A stretch of DNA of 52,777 nucleotides, from assembly GCA_031362405.1 (NCBI GenBank), contig JANLSO010000154.1, positions 1 to 52,777 on the forward strand, in the 5' to 3' direction. This stretch comes from JANLSO01 sp031362405. GTDB lineage: Bacteria > Actinomycetota > Thermoleophilia > Miltoncostaeales > Miltoncostaeaceae. A program made the translations under genes and the position numbers. The notes beneath the pieces are model-generated. The model was not told where the DNA came from and ran no database searches. It saw only the letters and a program-made list of their open reading frames with translations. How positions within the stretch are numbered: the first letter of the stretch is position 1; every line of letters begins with the position of its first letter. Of this stretch, positions 31,899 to 40,314 are shown in pieces.

Positions 31899-34423
31899 TT
31901 CGTCAAGGGCTGCGCAATCTGTTCGCGAACAAACTGCGTCTTGTACTCACCTCGCTGGCGATCGTGCTCGGCGTCGGTTTTGTCTCGGGCGCGTTCGTGC
32001 TGAGCGACACCATCAATAAGTCGTTCGACGATTTGTTCACCACCGTCAACGCGGGTGTCGCCGTCAGCGTGCGTTCTGAGAGCGTCGTATCCGATGACAA
32101 CCGCGAGCCGATTTCCGCATCGATCGTCGAGAAAGTTCGCGGAGTTGCGGGCGTAAAGGCCGCGACGGGGGACATCTTCAACATCTCGACCCAGCTGATC
32201 GGGAAGGATGGTAAACCGATTGGTGGCAACGGCCCGCCGACGATCGGCAGCGCGTGGAGCGGTGTCCCCGAGCTCAGCCCGTACGACCTCCGCTCGGGGG
32301 AGGCCCCTCGCGGCCCCAGCCAGGTGGTGATCGACGCCGGGACGGCCAAGAAGGAAAAGTTCGCCGTCGGCGACCGCGTGAAGATCATCACGCCGATCGG
32401 CCCCAGGGAATTCACGATCTCGGGCATCGTTGGCTATGGCGATCAGGACAGCCTGCTCGGGGCGACCGTCGCGCTGTTCGACCAGGTGACCGCGGAGAAA
32501 GTTCTTGACACGAAGGGTCTCTATGCGGCGATCTCCGCCGCCTCCGAATCGGGGGTCTCACAGGCCGACCTCGCCGAAAGGGTTCAGAACGTTCTTCCCT
32601 CAGGCGTCGAGGCGGTCACCGGTGAGACCGCCACAAAGGAACAGAACGATCAGGTCAAGGCGTTCGTCGACATCTTCCGAAACATTCTCCTGGTCTTCGC
32701 CGGTGTCGCCCTCTTTGTCGGCGCGTTCATCATCTTCAACGTCTTCTCGATCACGGTGGCGCAGCGCACCCGGCAACTCGGGCTTCTGAGGGCCATCGGA
32801 GCGAGTGGTAGCCAGGTCGTCCGCTCAGTCATGGTCGAGGCACTGGTGATTGCTGCCCTCGCGTCGGTGGTCGGCGTTGCGTTTGGCGTCGCGGTCGCTC
32901 AGGGCCTGAAGGTTCTGTTCAGCGCATTCGGGATCGACCTGCCCGCGACCTCGCTTGTGGTCACGCCACGGACGATCATCGTCGGCATGGTGGTCGGAGT
33001 CGTGATCACCCTCCTTGCGGCAATTCGGCCGGCGCTACGGGCGGCGAGAATTTCACCCCTTGCTGCCTTGCGTGAGGCCGCCGCGCCCGTCGAGGACACG
33101 TCGTTTCGGCGCCGCGCAATCTCCGTGGCGGTGGCCGTCGCCGGCGTCGCGCTGGTCTTCACGGGGTTATTCGCCGACTTCGGCAATCCGTTCTTGATCC
33201 TTGGGCTCGGCTCGCTGCTTCTTTTCATCGGGACCGCCATGATCGCCGAGCAGATCGCGCGCCCCCTCGCCCGTCTGTTGGGTGCCCCGATGCAGGCCGT
33301 CGGCGGCCTGTCAGCCCGACTGGGCCGTGAAAACGCGATGCGCAGCCCGGGTCGTACCGCTCAGACAGCGGCCGCGTTGATGATCGGAGTAGCGCTTGTC
33401 ACCGGAGCGACGATCTTCGGCAGCTCGTTGAAATCGACCCTCTCGAGCACACTTGATGACCGGTTGAACGCCGATCTGGTGGTCGTTCCCAGCGTGAATC
33501 AAGAGGCCGGCTTCTCAACCGACGCGGCGAGACGTCTCGACAGCCTGTCGCAGCTCGGCGTCGTGTCGGCGTGGCGCGGTGGGCAGTTCAAATCACGTGG
33601 CGCAACGCAGACTCTCAACGCCGTTGACCCCGAAAGCCTCGCCGAGGTGTACGACGCCGACGTCGTGACCGGCTCGGTCGCCGCGCTCAACGAGCCGGAC
33701 ACGGTTCTCGTCGGGGCCGACTACGCGAAGGACAAGAAGCTGTCGATTGGCTCTGAGGTGCCGGCGACATTCAACCGCACCGGCGAGCAGCGTCTGAAGG
33801 TGATCGGCACTTACGACGACACGTCATTCGGCGACTTCTTCGTCTCGACGGCGACTTTTGAGCGCAACTACACCTCGCAGGACGACTCGCTGATCCTGCT
33901 GAAGGCCGCTCGAGGTACGGACACCGCTGCTGCGCAGGAGGCCGCCCGGATAACCCTGGCCACCACCTATCCGAACCTGAAAATCCAGACCAAGAAGGAG
34001 TTCAACGACGACATCGCCGGCCAGATCGACCAGCTTTTGGCCTTGATCTACTTGCTTCTCGGTCTTGCGATCCTCATCGCGGTCCTGGGGATCATCATCA
34101 CGCTGGCCCTGTCGGTCTTCGAGCGCACCCGTGAGATCGGACTGATGCGGGCCGTCGGGATGGGCCGTCGCATGTCCCGGGCCATGATCCGCTGGGAGTC
34201 GATCATTGTCGCCCTGATCGGCGGGCTGCTGGGGCTGGCGCTCGGCCTGTTTCTCGGTGTCGCGCTCTCGTCACGCTTCCCCGAGACGGCGAAGCTGACC
34301 ATCCCCTGGGTGACGTTGGTGATCTTCGTCGTGTTGGCCGGCCTTGCCGGCGTTCTTGCGGCGATCTTCCCGGCCCGCCGGGCGGCGAAGCTCGATGTGC
34401 TCCACGCCATCCAGAGTGAATAG
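31895..34423 (+). CDS. FtsX/MacB-like ABC permease
   Basis: 842 residues. One N-terminal membrane helix (about 17-40) is followed by a large extracellular domain (about 45-245), then three helices around 250-400 with the motif LFVGAFIIFNVFSITVAQRT and RQLGLLRAIGASGSQVVRSV, two helices at about 415-460, a second extracellular domain, and a second FtsX unit near the C-terminus (ILIAVLGIIITLALSVFERT, REIGLMRAVGMGRRMSRAMI). This duplicated-FtsX design is common in actinobacterial exporters of lipids, lipoproteins or antibiotics. Nearby genes do not reveal a substrate. The GTG start overlaps the ATPase stop. Confidence 0.94.
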   Translation: MIRQGLRNLFANKLRLVLTSLAIVLGVGFVSGAFVLSDTINKSFDDLFTTVNAGVAVSVRSESVVSDDNREPISASIVEKVRGVAGVKAATGDIFNISTQLIGKDGKPIGGNGPPTIGSAWSGVPELSPYDLRSGEAPRGPSQVVIDAGTAKKEKFAVGDRVKIITPIGPREFTISGIVGYGDQDSLLGATVALFDQVTAEKVLDTKGLYAAISAASESGVSQADLAERVQNVLPSGVEAVTGETATKEQNDQVKAFVDIFRNILLVFAGVALFVGAFIIFNVFSITVAQRTRQLGLLRAIGASGSQVVRSVMVEALVIAALASVVGVAFGVAVAQGLKVLFSAFGIDLPATSLVVTPRTIIVGMVVGVVITLLAAIRPALRAARISPLAALREAAAPVEDTSFRRRAISVAVAVAGVALVFTGLFADFGNPFLILGLGSLLLFIGTAMIAEQIARPLARLLGAPMQAVGGLSARLGRENAMRSPGRTAQTAAALMIGVALVTGATIFGSSLKSTLSSTLDDRLNADLVVVPSVNQEAGFSTDAARRLDSLSQLGVVSAWRGGQFKSRGATQTLNAVDPESLAEVYDADVVTGSVAALNEPDTVLVGADYAKDKKLSIGSEVPATFNRTGEQRLKVIGTYDDTSFGDFFVSTATFERNYTSQDDSLILLKAARGTDTAAAQEAARITLATTYPNLKIQTKKEFNDDIAGQIDQLLALIYLLLGLAILIAVLGIIITLALSVFERTREIGLMRAVGMGRRMSRAMIRWESIIVALIGGLLGLALGLFLGVALSSRFPETAKLTIPWVTLVIFVVLAGLAGVLAAIFPARRAAKLDVLHAIQSE

Positions 34424-34447
34424 CGGGTGACCTGGAGTGTGGGCCGC

Positions 34448-34735
34448 GTGTCGCGTCGGGCGCTTCTCGCCGGCGGCGGGACCGTGGCAGCTGGGCTGCT
34501 GATCTCGCGGCGGGCCGAACGCGAAGGGCCAGCTGTCACGGTCGTCACCGGCGGTGCCATGGGCGTGACGTCTGGACCCGCGACCCGTGGGCCAAGGGGT
34601 CGTACGCGGCTCGTCTGCCCGGCCAGGTGACCCGCTTCGGGAGCGGTCTCGGCCGCGCCCACGGCGGGGTGATCGTCGCCGGCGAGCACACCTCGACCGC
34701 GAGCCAGGGCGCCCTCGACGGTGCCCGTGACGACG
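34448..34735 (+). pseudogene. Relic of a Tat-exported flavin amine oxidase
   Basis: A GTG at 34448 opens VSRRALLAGGGTVAAGLLIS, a twin-arginine signal peptide start. A short way on, in another frame from 34573, WTRDPWAKGSYAARLPGQVT and RFGSGLGRAHGGVIVAGEHT continue into STASQGALDGA, the C-terminal FAD-binding end of flavin monoamine oxidases (family pattern W-x-x-DPW-x-x-G-SYA ... FAGEHTS). The roughly 350 residues normally between these parts, including the N-terminal FAD motif, are missing, and a frameshift separates the pieces. The result cannot be functional. It lies just before the convergent MarR gene. Confidence 0.7.
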
Positions 34736-34798
34736 ACCTTCAGCGAGCCGCCCGTCTGGGCCACCGGCGCTGCAGTAGGGCAACGGTGCCGGGATCGA

Positions 34799-34817
34799 GT
34801 GTGAGAGTCACTCACAC
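34799..34817. terminator. Hairpin GTGTGAG/CTCACAC at convergent junction
   Basis: A perfect 7-base stem with a 5-base loop lies 15 bases beyond the end of the minus-strand MarR gene. It probably terminates that transcript; no T-run is present. Confidence 0.45.
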
Positions 34818-34831
34818 AACGACACCATCTC

Positions 34832-35338
34832 CTACGGTCCGGGACGAAGTCGATGCAGGGGTACCTTCATCTCATCGAGGGCGTTCTGGAGAAGGGCGGC
34901 GAGCCGCTGTAGCTCCGCGCGGTCGGGTGGGCTGAGCGCGGCCTCCAGGATTCGCGTCTCGAGAGCGGCGACGTGTCGGGCGATCGCGCTCCAGCGCTCG
35001 TGGCCCGCATCGGTGAGGTAGACCAAGCGACGTCGCCCGTCGTGGGGATGCGGTTCGCGACGCACGAGGTGCTGTGCCTCGAGCTGATCGAGTAGCAGCG
35101 ACACGTGGTTCGAGCCGGTCTGGATCGCTTGCGAGATCTCACCGGGCTCGAGCGGTTCGGGGGCGCGGACACGCAGCGCTTCCAGAGCTCGCAGCTGGAA
35201 GAGGGTCATGTTCCCCTCCCGCCGAGCGAGGCGCTCGAAGACCGCCGCGAGCGTCGCGCCGAGCGCGAGGAGGTCGCCGACCACCTCGCCTGGGGGCGTA
35301 CCTGGAACGCGTTCTTCGGCTTCCGTGTCGCTACTCAT
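34832..35338 (-). CDS. MarR-family transcriptional regulator
   Basis: 168 residues. The winged helix is seen in MTLFQLRALEALRVRAPEPL, EPGEISQAIQTGSNHVSLLL as the recognition helix, DQLEAQHLVRREPHPHDGRR and RLVYLTDAGHERW as the wing with its conserved DGRRR-x-x-x-LT pattern. MarR dimers usually repress a divergent gene and are released by a phenolic or redox ligand. It is divergent from the zinc alcohol dehydrogenase across only 54 bases that hold inverted repeats, so that gene and probably the following hydrolase are likely targets. Confidence 0.93.
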   Translation of the reverse strand: MSSDTEAEERVPGTPPGEVVGDLLALGATLAAVFERLARREGNMTLFQLRALEALRVRAPEPLEPGEISQAIQTGSNHVSLLLDQLEAQHLVRREPHPHDGRRRLVYLTDAGHERWSAIARHVAALETRILEAALSPPDRAELQRLAALLQNALDEMKVPLHRLRPGP

Positions 35339-35374
35339 GCATGTAGGTTTCTCAGGAATAGCTCATTCATGAGT
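35333..35374. promoter_or_regulatory. MarR operator candidates between divergent genes
   Basis: CTCAT-TC-ATGAG (35362-35373) is a perfect inverted repeat. A second element, ACTCATGCATG, overlaps the MarR start codon and is the mirror of CATGAGT at 35368-35374. Two half-related palindromes spaced about three helical turns apart fit cooperative binding of a MarR dimer to both promoters. Confidence 0.45.
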
Positions 35375-35392
35375 CATTATCGGGAGGTCGGG

Positions 35393-36478
35393 ATGAAAGC
35401 GGCGCGTTACCACGGCAACCAGGATATTCGAGTCGACGAGATCCCCGACCCCATCCTCCACAAGCCGACCGATGCGCTCGTGCGCGTCACCAAAGCGTCG
35501 ATCTGTGGCTCAGACCTGCACTTCTATAACAACGGTTCCGACCTCGGTCTTGTACCGGGTACCCGCATGGGCCACGAGTTCGTGGGCGTTGTCGAGGAGA
35601 TCGGCGCGAACGTTCGCGGGCTGAAAGTCGGTGACCGGGTCGTGGCACCGTTCGTCTTCTCCGACGGCGACTGCTTCTTCTGCCAGCGCGGGCTGCACTC
35701 CTCGTGTGAGCACGGCGGGATCTTCGGGAGCCCGTTCTGGGGCGAGCACGCCGGTGGCGAGGTCGAGGGCGGCCAGTCGGATTTCGTGCGCGTCCCCGAG
35801 GCCGACGGGACGCTCGTCGCGATTCCTGAGTCGATCGCCGGCCCGGAGTTCGACGCGAAGGTCCTGCCGCTGGGTGACGTGTTCTCCACCGGCTACCACG
35901 GAGTGGTCAACGCGAACGTGCGTCCCGGTGACACGGTCGTCGTGCTTGGCGACGGCGCCGTTGGCCAGTGCGCTGCTCAGGCCGCAACCCTCTTTGGTGC
36001 CGGCGCAATCCTCTTGGTCGGCCACCACGACGACCGCCTCGCCATCGCCGCCGCAAACGGCGCGACCCACACCGTCAACGCCAAGCGCGACGACCCGATC
36101 GAGACGATCAAGAACCTCACCGGTGGGCGTGGTGCCGACGCCGTCATCGAGACGATCTCGAGCAACGCCTCGTTGGCGCGCTCGCTGGAGGCCGTTCGCG
36201 ACGGCGGTTCGGTCTCGATTCTCGGCATGTCGCACTTCTTCGAGCCGGTCGACCAGCCGTTTTCGGCGACTTTTATGCGCAACATCCACATGCACCCGGG
36301 CGTGTGCCCCTCGCGGGCCTACATTCCTCAGCTGCTGAAGGTCCTCGAGCAGGGGCGCATCGACCCGAGCGTCGTGCTCACCCACGATCTGCCGCTCAGC
36401 GAGACGGCCCGCGGCTTCGAAATCATGGACACGCGCGAGCAGGGCTCGATCAAAGTCGCGGTCACACCCGGGGCCTGA
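35393..36478 (+). CDS. Zinc-dependent alcohol dehydrogenase (MDR family)
   Basis: 361 residues from ATG 35393, preceded by GGGAGG at a good distance. SICGSDLHFYNNG carries the catalytic-zinc cysteine, GHEFVGVVEEIG the conserved histidine-glutamate pair, and DCFFCQRGLHSSCEHGG a structural-zinc-like cysteine cluster (three close cysteines visible). VVLGDGAVGQCAAQAATLFG is the cofactor-binding GxGxxG, near residue 185. It resembles the glutathione-independent formaldehyde or sorbitol dehydrogenase-like class often found with hydrolases. Probably repressed by the divergent MarR protein; the alpha/beta hydrolase follows after 46 bases. Confidence 0.94.
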   Translation: MKAARYHGNQDIRVDEIPDPILHKPTDALVRVTKASICGSDLHFYNNGSDLGLVPGTRMGHEFVGVVEEIGANVRGLKVGDRVVAPFVFSDGDCFFCQRGLHSSCEHGGIFGSPFWGEHAGGEVEGGQSDFVRVPEADGTLVAIPESIAGPEFDAKVLPLGDVFSTGYHGVVNANVRPGDTVVVLGDGAVGQCAAQAATLFGAGAILLVGHHDDRLAIAAANGATHTVNAKRDDPIETIKNLTGGRGADAVIETISSNASLARSLEAVRDGGSVSILGMSHFFEPVDQPFSATFMRNIHMHPGVCPSRAYIPQLLKVLEQGRIDPSVVLTHDLPLSETARGFEIMDTREQGSIKVAVTPGA

Positions 36479-36524
36479 ACCTCCCGAAGCACCCGCCAGG
36501 TCATCCACTCAAGGAGAAAAGCAG

Positions 36525-37223
36525 ATGAATACACGACCGATCGTTCTCGCCCACGGGGCCTGGTCTGGAGCCTGGGCTTGGGGTTTCGTCGCCGCCGAGC
36601 TGGAGAAGCACGGCATTACCCCGCACACCATGGATCTGCCGTCGAGCACTGACCCTGACGCGACCCTCAGCGCCGACGCCGACGCCGTCAGAGCGGTCCT
36701 CGCCGGCCTCGACGAGCCGGCGGTGCTGATGGGGCACTCGTACTGCGGTGAGGTCATCACCGAGGCCTCGGCCGGCAACGACAAGGTCGCGCACCTCGCG
36801 TACCTGTGCGCCATTCTTCCCGAAGAGGGCGACACGACGTTCAGCCTGATGGGCGAAGACCCGACCCCGAGCACCCTCGGAGATGCGATCCGGGTGAGCG
36901 ACGACGGAACTTCGACCCTCGACCCGGACGGCGCCCGAAAGGTCCTCTTCAATGACTGCACCGACGACGAGGCAGGCCCGATCATCCCGCACCTCGGTAA
37001 GCACACGATGCGCGTGTTCGGCGAGTCGGCGAAGGCCCAGGGCTGGAAAGAGCACCCCTCCACGTACTTTTTGACGACCAACGATCTCGTCTTCTCGCCC
37101 GAGCTGCAGCGGCGGATGGCCGCCCACGCCGGCGAGATCGTCGAGCTCGACGCGGGTCACATTCCCCAGCTGCGCTGCGCCGCGCAGATCGCCACAGAGC
37201 TGGTTCGGCTCGCCACCAAGTAG
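36525..37223 (+). CDS. Alpha/beta hydrolase
   Basis: 232 residues. VLAHGAWSGAWAWGFVAAEL holds the HG oxyanion motif, S77 region GHSYCGEVI the nucleophile elbow (G-x-S-x-G), and DAGHIPQLR the catalytic histidine; the acid is probably in TTNDLVF. This short, cap-poor form resembles salicylate/methyl-ketone-type esterases (the MES/HNL-like group) in bacteria. AAGGAG lies 8 bases before the ATG, the best ribosome-binding site in the window. Likely co-expressed with the preceding dehydrogenase under MarR control, for example to clear an ester or reactive aldehyde; that is inference. Confidence 0.92.
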   Translation: MNTRPIVLAHGAWSGAWAWGFVAAELEKHGITPHTMDLPSSTDPDATLSADADAVRAVLAGLDEPAVLMGHSYCGEVITEASAGNDKVAHLAYLCAILPEEGDTTFSLMGEDPTPSTLGDAIRVSDDGTSTLDPDGARKVLFNDCTDDEAGPIIPHLGKHTMRVFGESAKAQGWKEHPSTYFLTTNDLVFSPELQRRMAAHAGEIVELDAGHIPQLRCAAQIATELVRLATK

Positions 37224-37346
37224 CCGTGGTGAGAAGCTGGTGCCCGGGACGTGACAGTTGCGCGAACTCACGCCCCGGCGCCAGCCGCTGGTCAACGCGG
37301 GGATTTTGGTCGACCTCCCGCCCCTTTATCTGATACGCGGATCAAG

Positions 37347-37598
37347 ATGAAACGGATTCGCGCAACCGAAGCGGCGCGACACTTTGCGGATGTCCTCGAC
37401 CGCGTCGAGCAAACCGGCGAGACGTTCGTCGTGGAGCGCCGAGGACGTACCGTCGCGCGGATCTCGGCCGCCCCGGAGGGCAATGCACACGAGATCATCG
37501 AACTGCTTTCCGCTGCTCCGGTCGATGACTCCGCGATTGAGGACATCACCGCCGTGCGCGATCTCTTCGACGATCGGTTGCCGCGCTGGGACGACTGA
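37347..37598 (+). CDS. Phd/YefM-type antitoxin (partner toxin collapsed)
   Basis: 83 residues. MKRIRATEAARHFADVLDRV and GETFVVERRGRTVARISAAP make the Phd/YefM module; the C-terminal half is acidic (APVDDSAIEDITAVRDLFDD), the toxin-wrapping region. It is intact, but the toxin frame that overlaps its stop (37595-37714) has lost its middle. The longer frame from 37251 is rejected because the conserved start is MKRIRATE. Retention without a toxin could mean recent loss, a role as a repressor, or protection against a related toxin elsewhere. Confidence 0.85.
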   Translation: MKRIRATEAARHFADVLDRVEQTGETFVVERRGRTVARISAAPEGNAHEIIELLSAAPVDDSAIEDITAVRDLFDDRLPRWDD

Positions 37599-37714
37599 TC
37601 CTCGATAGCGGTGTGATCATCGCCGCCACGGCAGTCGTTCGGAGTCGCGTGGTGCTGACCACAGATACGAGCGGCTTCATTGACCTGCCCGGCGTCGACG
37701 TGCGCATCGTCTGA
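37595..37714 (+). pseudogene. Collapsed PIN-domain toxin (in-frame deletion)
   Basis: One uninterrupted frame reads LILDSGVIIAATAVVRSRVV then LTTDTSGFIDLPGVDVRIV, stop. The first part matches a PIN toxin N-terminus (LILDSG with the first catalytic aspartate), while IIAATAVVRSRVVLTTD is the end of the same fold, where a second acidic residue sits. About 90 residues between the two matching hydrophobic segments are absent, as if a deletion joined GVxIAA-like and LIIAA-like sequences. At 39 residues it cannot fold as PIN and should be inactive. The CTG start overlaps the antitoxin TGA. Confidence 0.72.
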
Positions 37715-37719
37715 CGGGC

Positions 37720-38199
37720 CTACTGGACGGGGGCAAGGCTCTCGGCGTCGGAGTACTCGCGGCGGAAGTCCATCGAGACCCGGGTACCGGACGCAGTGAC
37801 CTCCACCTCGAACGTATCGGCGAGGTCGCGCATGATCACGAGGCCCCGGCCCCGGATGCTCGTGGGTGGGGGTGGAGTCGGGTCGGCGGGGACGACCGGG
37901 TGGGGAACGTCGGGCCGGCCGGTGTCGCTCACCGACAGGTGCGCGTGATCTGCCCGCAGGGCGATCTCGACGACGACGCTGCCGTCGAACGTCGAGCCGT
38001 GCTCAATGGCGTTGATCACGGCTTCGCCCGCCGCGAGCATCATCCGGCCGCTGCTCTCACCGGGCCAGGCCTCGCGCAGGAGGGTGACCGCCAACGCGTG
38101 TCGCACGAAGATCAGCGAGCGCATCGTCGCCGGCACACGGAAGGCGCACACCAGTTCCGGTGCCGGGGCGGTCGATGGGATGCGGACAAGAGCAGCCAC
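37720..38199 (-). CDS. RsbW-like anti-sigma factor (HATPase)
   Basis: 159 residues from a GTG with AAGGAG directly upstream (spacing only 3 bases). The GHKL ATPase fold shows the N-box AAGEAVINAIEHGS, G1 box LSVSDTGRPD and G2 box RGRGLVIMRDLADTFEV. It lacks a histidine-phosphorylation domain, so it is a stand-alone RsbW/SpoIIAB-type protein that binds a sigma factor or phosphorylates an anti-anti-sigma partner. Neither partner is adjacent. A longer frame upstream has no good start and overlaps the GH18 promoter region. It is downstream of the GH18 gene on the same strand and may be partly co-transcribed, 44 bases apart. Confidence 0.85.
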   Translation of the reverse strand: MAALVRIPSTAPAPELVCAFRVPATMRSLIFVRHALAVTLLREAWPGESSGRMMLAAGEAVINAIEHGSTFDGSVVVEIALRADHAHLSVSDTGRPDVPHPVVPADPTPPPPTSIRGRGLVIMRDLADTFEVEVTASGTRVSMDFRREYSDAESLAPVQ

Positions 38200-38243
38200 A
38201 CACTCCTTATCGGCGTTTTTCGCTCGTCCTCGACTGTTCTCGC

Positions 38244-40085
38244 CTAGAGACCAGAAACGCTGGGGAGGGTCCAGATGCGTTGGTCCTCGTCGCCAAGCCG
38301 CCACAGGAACGTCTGGCGAATCCCTCCGGCCGCCGCCGCCGCGTGCTTTGCCTGGATGGTTTCGACGTCGAGGTAGCGGACGTCGTGGACCACGCCTGAC
38401 GCGTCGGTGTACTGGAAGAACATCTCCCCCGAGCCCGGATCGCGCTGAGGAACGGCACCCTTCGCGGCGATAAGCGCTTGCATGTCGTCGTATTCGAGCG
38501 CCGTGCCGGGTCGGGAGGCACCACTACCGGCGGGCCAGTCGACGCCGTACAAGGCGGCACCCATGACGAAACGGTTGGCATTGGGCATCGACGCGGCGTA
38601 GGTCGCCGCGGCCTGGATCCACGACAGAGGGCTGAGCTGACCGGCCGGCGAGGTGAGCCAGTGGACGCCCCACCCCATCACCATCATCTCGTCGGCTTGG
38701 GCCGAGAGCGCGGGGTAGTCGAAGATCCCGCTGCGCGGGTGGGTCAGGCTGTTGTCGTTGATCTTCGGTGAGACACACAGCGACACGATGCGGCCCTCGG
38801 CGTGCATCCGCGCCGTGAGGAGAGTGATGAACTGCGAGAACACGGCCCGGTCGCTCGCAAGGCCGGCCTCGAAGTCGATGTTTACCCCCTCGTAGCCGTT
38901 CGTGCGGGTGACCTCGACAATCTGGTCGATCCACCGCTGGCGAAGGACGGGGTCGGTGAAGATCCGGTGCTGCACCGCGGTGCGCTGGCAGTTGATGCGC
39001 GGCAGCACCTGGATGCGACGCGCCTGCGCCCAGCGGGTGATGCGGGGGTCATCCTTGCCGAGGAAAGTCCCATCGGGAGCGCAGTCGTAGTAGGTGGGGT
39101 AGACCCGCCCGATCTTCATGTAGTTGGCCTGCAGACCCTCGAACGAGCGGTCGGTGCTGGCAAGCAGGAACGCCCGGCCGTGGCCTGCGGTGGGCACCGG
39201 TGGCGCGAGCGTGAGATTGAGGGGTGCCGACAGGGGAGAGGCCTCGCCACGCGAGTCAAAGGTCTGGACCTCGATGCGGTACGCCGTTCCCGCCTCGAGC
39301 CCGGTGACGAGGCGAGAGGTCTCTGGCCCTTGCCCCACGACGATGCCGTCGCGATAGACGCGGTAACCCCGGATCGGCGACGAGCCCGCCACGGCGGCGC
39401 GCCAACTCACCTGGTACCCGCCGCCGCCGGCGTCGGTCGCCGTGAGACTCGTCGGTGCCTGCGGCGCGGAGAGCCCGGTGGAGGTGATGACGAGTTTGCT
39501 CATCGCGCCTGCGCGGCCCGCGCGGTCGACCGCCGCGACCTGGAGCCGATACGACCGACCGGCGATCACGGGCACATCGAGATTCGTATTCTGGAGCTGC
39601 CTGACGACCGTATCGTCGCGGTACACGCGGTACCCGAATGCCCCGCGGACGGTCGCCCAATCGAGGCGCAGGGCCTGCGGCGTCAGCTCGCGCACGTCGA
39701 GGTTGCGCGGTGCCAGCAGGTCTGAGCGCGGGCGTGCGTGGGTGCGGGCCTTGACGGCGACCGAGCACCGCATGCGCGCCGATCCCCGCTCGACCACGCC
39801 GATTCTCAGGGAAATGAACAGGCCTGGCCGCGTGCGCACCAGCATGGATCGTTTCTTCGTCTGGCCCACAACCCGGCCCGCGCGCGTCACCCGGTAGGTC
39901 AATCGCCCCTGCGCGCCGGGGGGCGCTGTCCAGCTGACTCGCAGCGCGCGCTCGTCGCGCTGTGTGACGGTCACCGTGCCGGGCACCCGACATGCGGCAT
40001 CAGCACGCGCCGTGCCGGCGAGAGCGACGAGAGCGAACCCGGCGATCGCAAGGAGACGGGGCAGGGTGAGAGTACGAATCATCAT
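38244..40085 (-). CDS. Secreted GH18-type glycosidase with fibronectin-like repeats
   Basis: 613 residues. A hydrophobic signal peptide (about 6-28) is followed by three beta-sandwich repeats (about 32-110, 120-205, 213-297) with fibronectin III motifs such as YRVYRDGIVVGQG. The C-terminal barrel (about 300-613) is GH18 of the YaaH/spore-germination type: GYEGVNIDFEAG carries the catalytic DxxDxE-like end with the glutamate near residue 404, preceded by a VLPRINCQR strand and followed by EMMVMGWGVHW and RFVMGAALYGVDWP. Such enzymes cleave beta-1,4 N-acetylglucosamine-containing glycans. GAGGA lies before the ATG. It is the last gene of the glycosyltransferase operon, suggesting it trims or releases that polymer. 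Confidence 0.93.
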   Translation of the reverse strand: MMIRTLTLPRLLAIAGFALVALAGTARADAACRVPGTVTVTQRDERALRVSWTAPPGAQGRLTYRVTRAGRVVGQTKKRSMLVRTRPGLFISLRIGVVERGSARMRCSVAVKARTHARPRSDLLAPRNLDVRELTPQALRLDWATVRGAFGYRVYRDDTVVRQLQNTNLDVPVIAGRSYRLQVAAVDRAGRAGAMSKLVITSTGLSAPQAPTSLTATDAGGGGYQVSWRAAVAGSSPIRGYRVYRDGIVVGQGPETSRLVTGLEAGTAYRIEVQTFDSRGEASPLSAPLNLTLAPPVPTAGHGRAFLLASTDRSFEGLQANYMKIGRVYPTYYDCAPDGTFLGKDDPRITRWAQARRIQVLPRINCQRTAVQHRIFTDPVLRQRWIDQIVEVTRTNGYEGVNIDFEAGLASDRAVFSQFITLLTARMHAEGRIVSLCVSPKINDNSLTHPRSGIFDYPALSAQADEMMVMGWGVHWLTSPAGQLSPLSWIQAAATYAASMPNANRFVMGAALYGVDWPAGSGASRPGTALEYDDMQALIAAKGAVPQRDPGSGEMFFQYTDASGVVHDVRYLDVETIQAKHAAAAAGGIRQTFLWRLGDEDQRIWTLPSVSGL

Positions 40086-40104
40086 TGGGCGCAGTCCTCG
40101 GGAG

Positions 40105-40314
40105 CTACTTGTTCACGGACGGTTGACCGTGCGGACGCGCGACCATCACGGACGCCGTCAGTGCGGTCGACGGTGAGACGAACTCATGCGCCAGCTCTCG
40201 GTCGAGGGAGGCGTGGGCGCTCATGACGCTCGGCACAGCGGCGAGCATCGGCAGTGACGAGAGGGCGATGGCGGTCGCCGCTCCGGTGCTGCGCAGCCAC
40301 CGCGGGGCCGTCAT
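40105..40314 (-). CDS. Small exported peptide in the polysaccharide operon
   Basis: 69 residues. The ATG overlaps the glycosyltransferase stop (ATGA), which argues strongly that it is translated. A basic start (MTAPRWLRST) is followed by a hydrophobic core (GAATAIALSSLPMLAAVPSV) and an A-x-A type cleavage region (SAHASL), giving a mature part of about 35 residues ending in a basic, proline-containing tail. I recognise no family. Possible roles include a synthase accessory or secretion factor, as small peptides accompany some polysaccharide synthases. The GH18 start lies 19 bases downstream. Confidence 0.7.
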   Translation of the reverse strand: MTAPRWLRSTGAATAIALSSLPMLAAVPSVMSAHASLDRELAHEFVSPSTALTASVMVARPHGQPSVNK

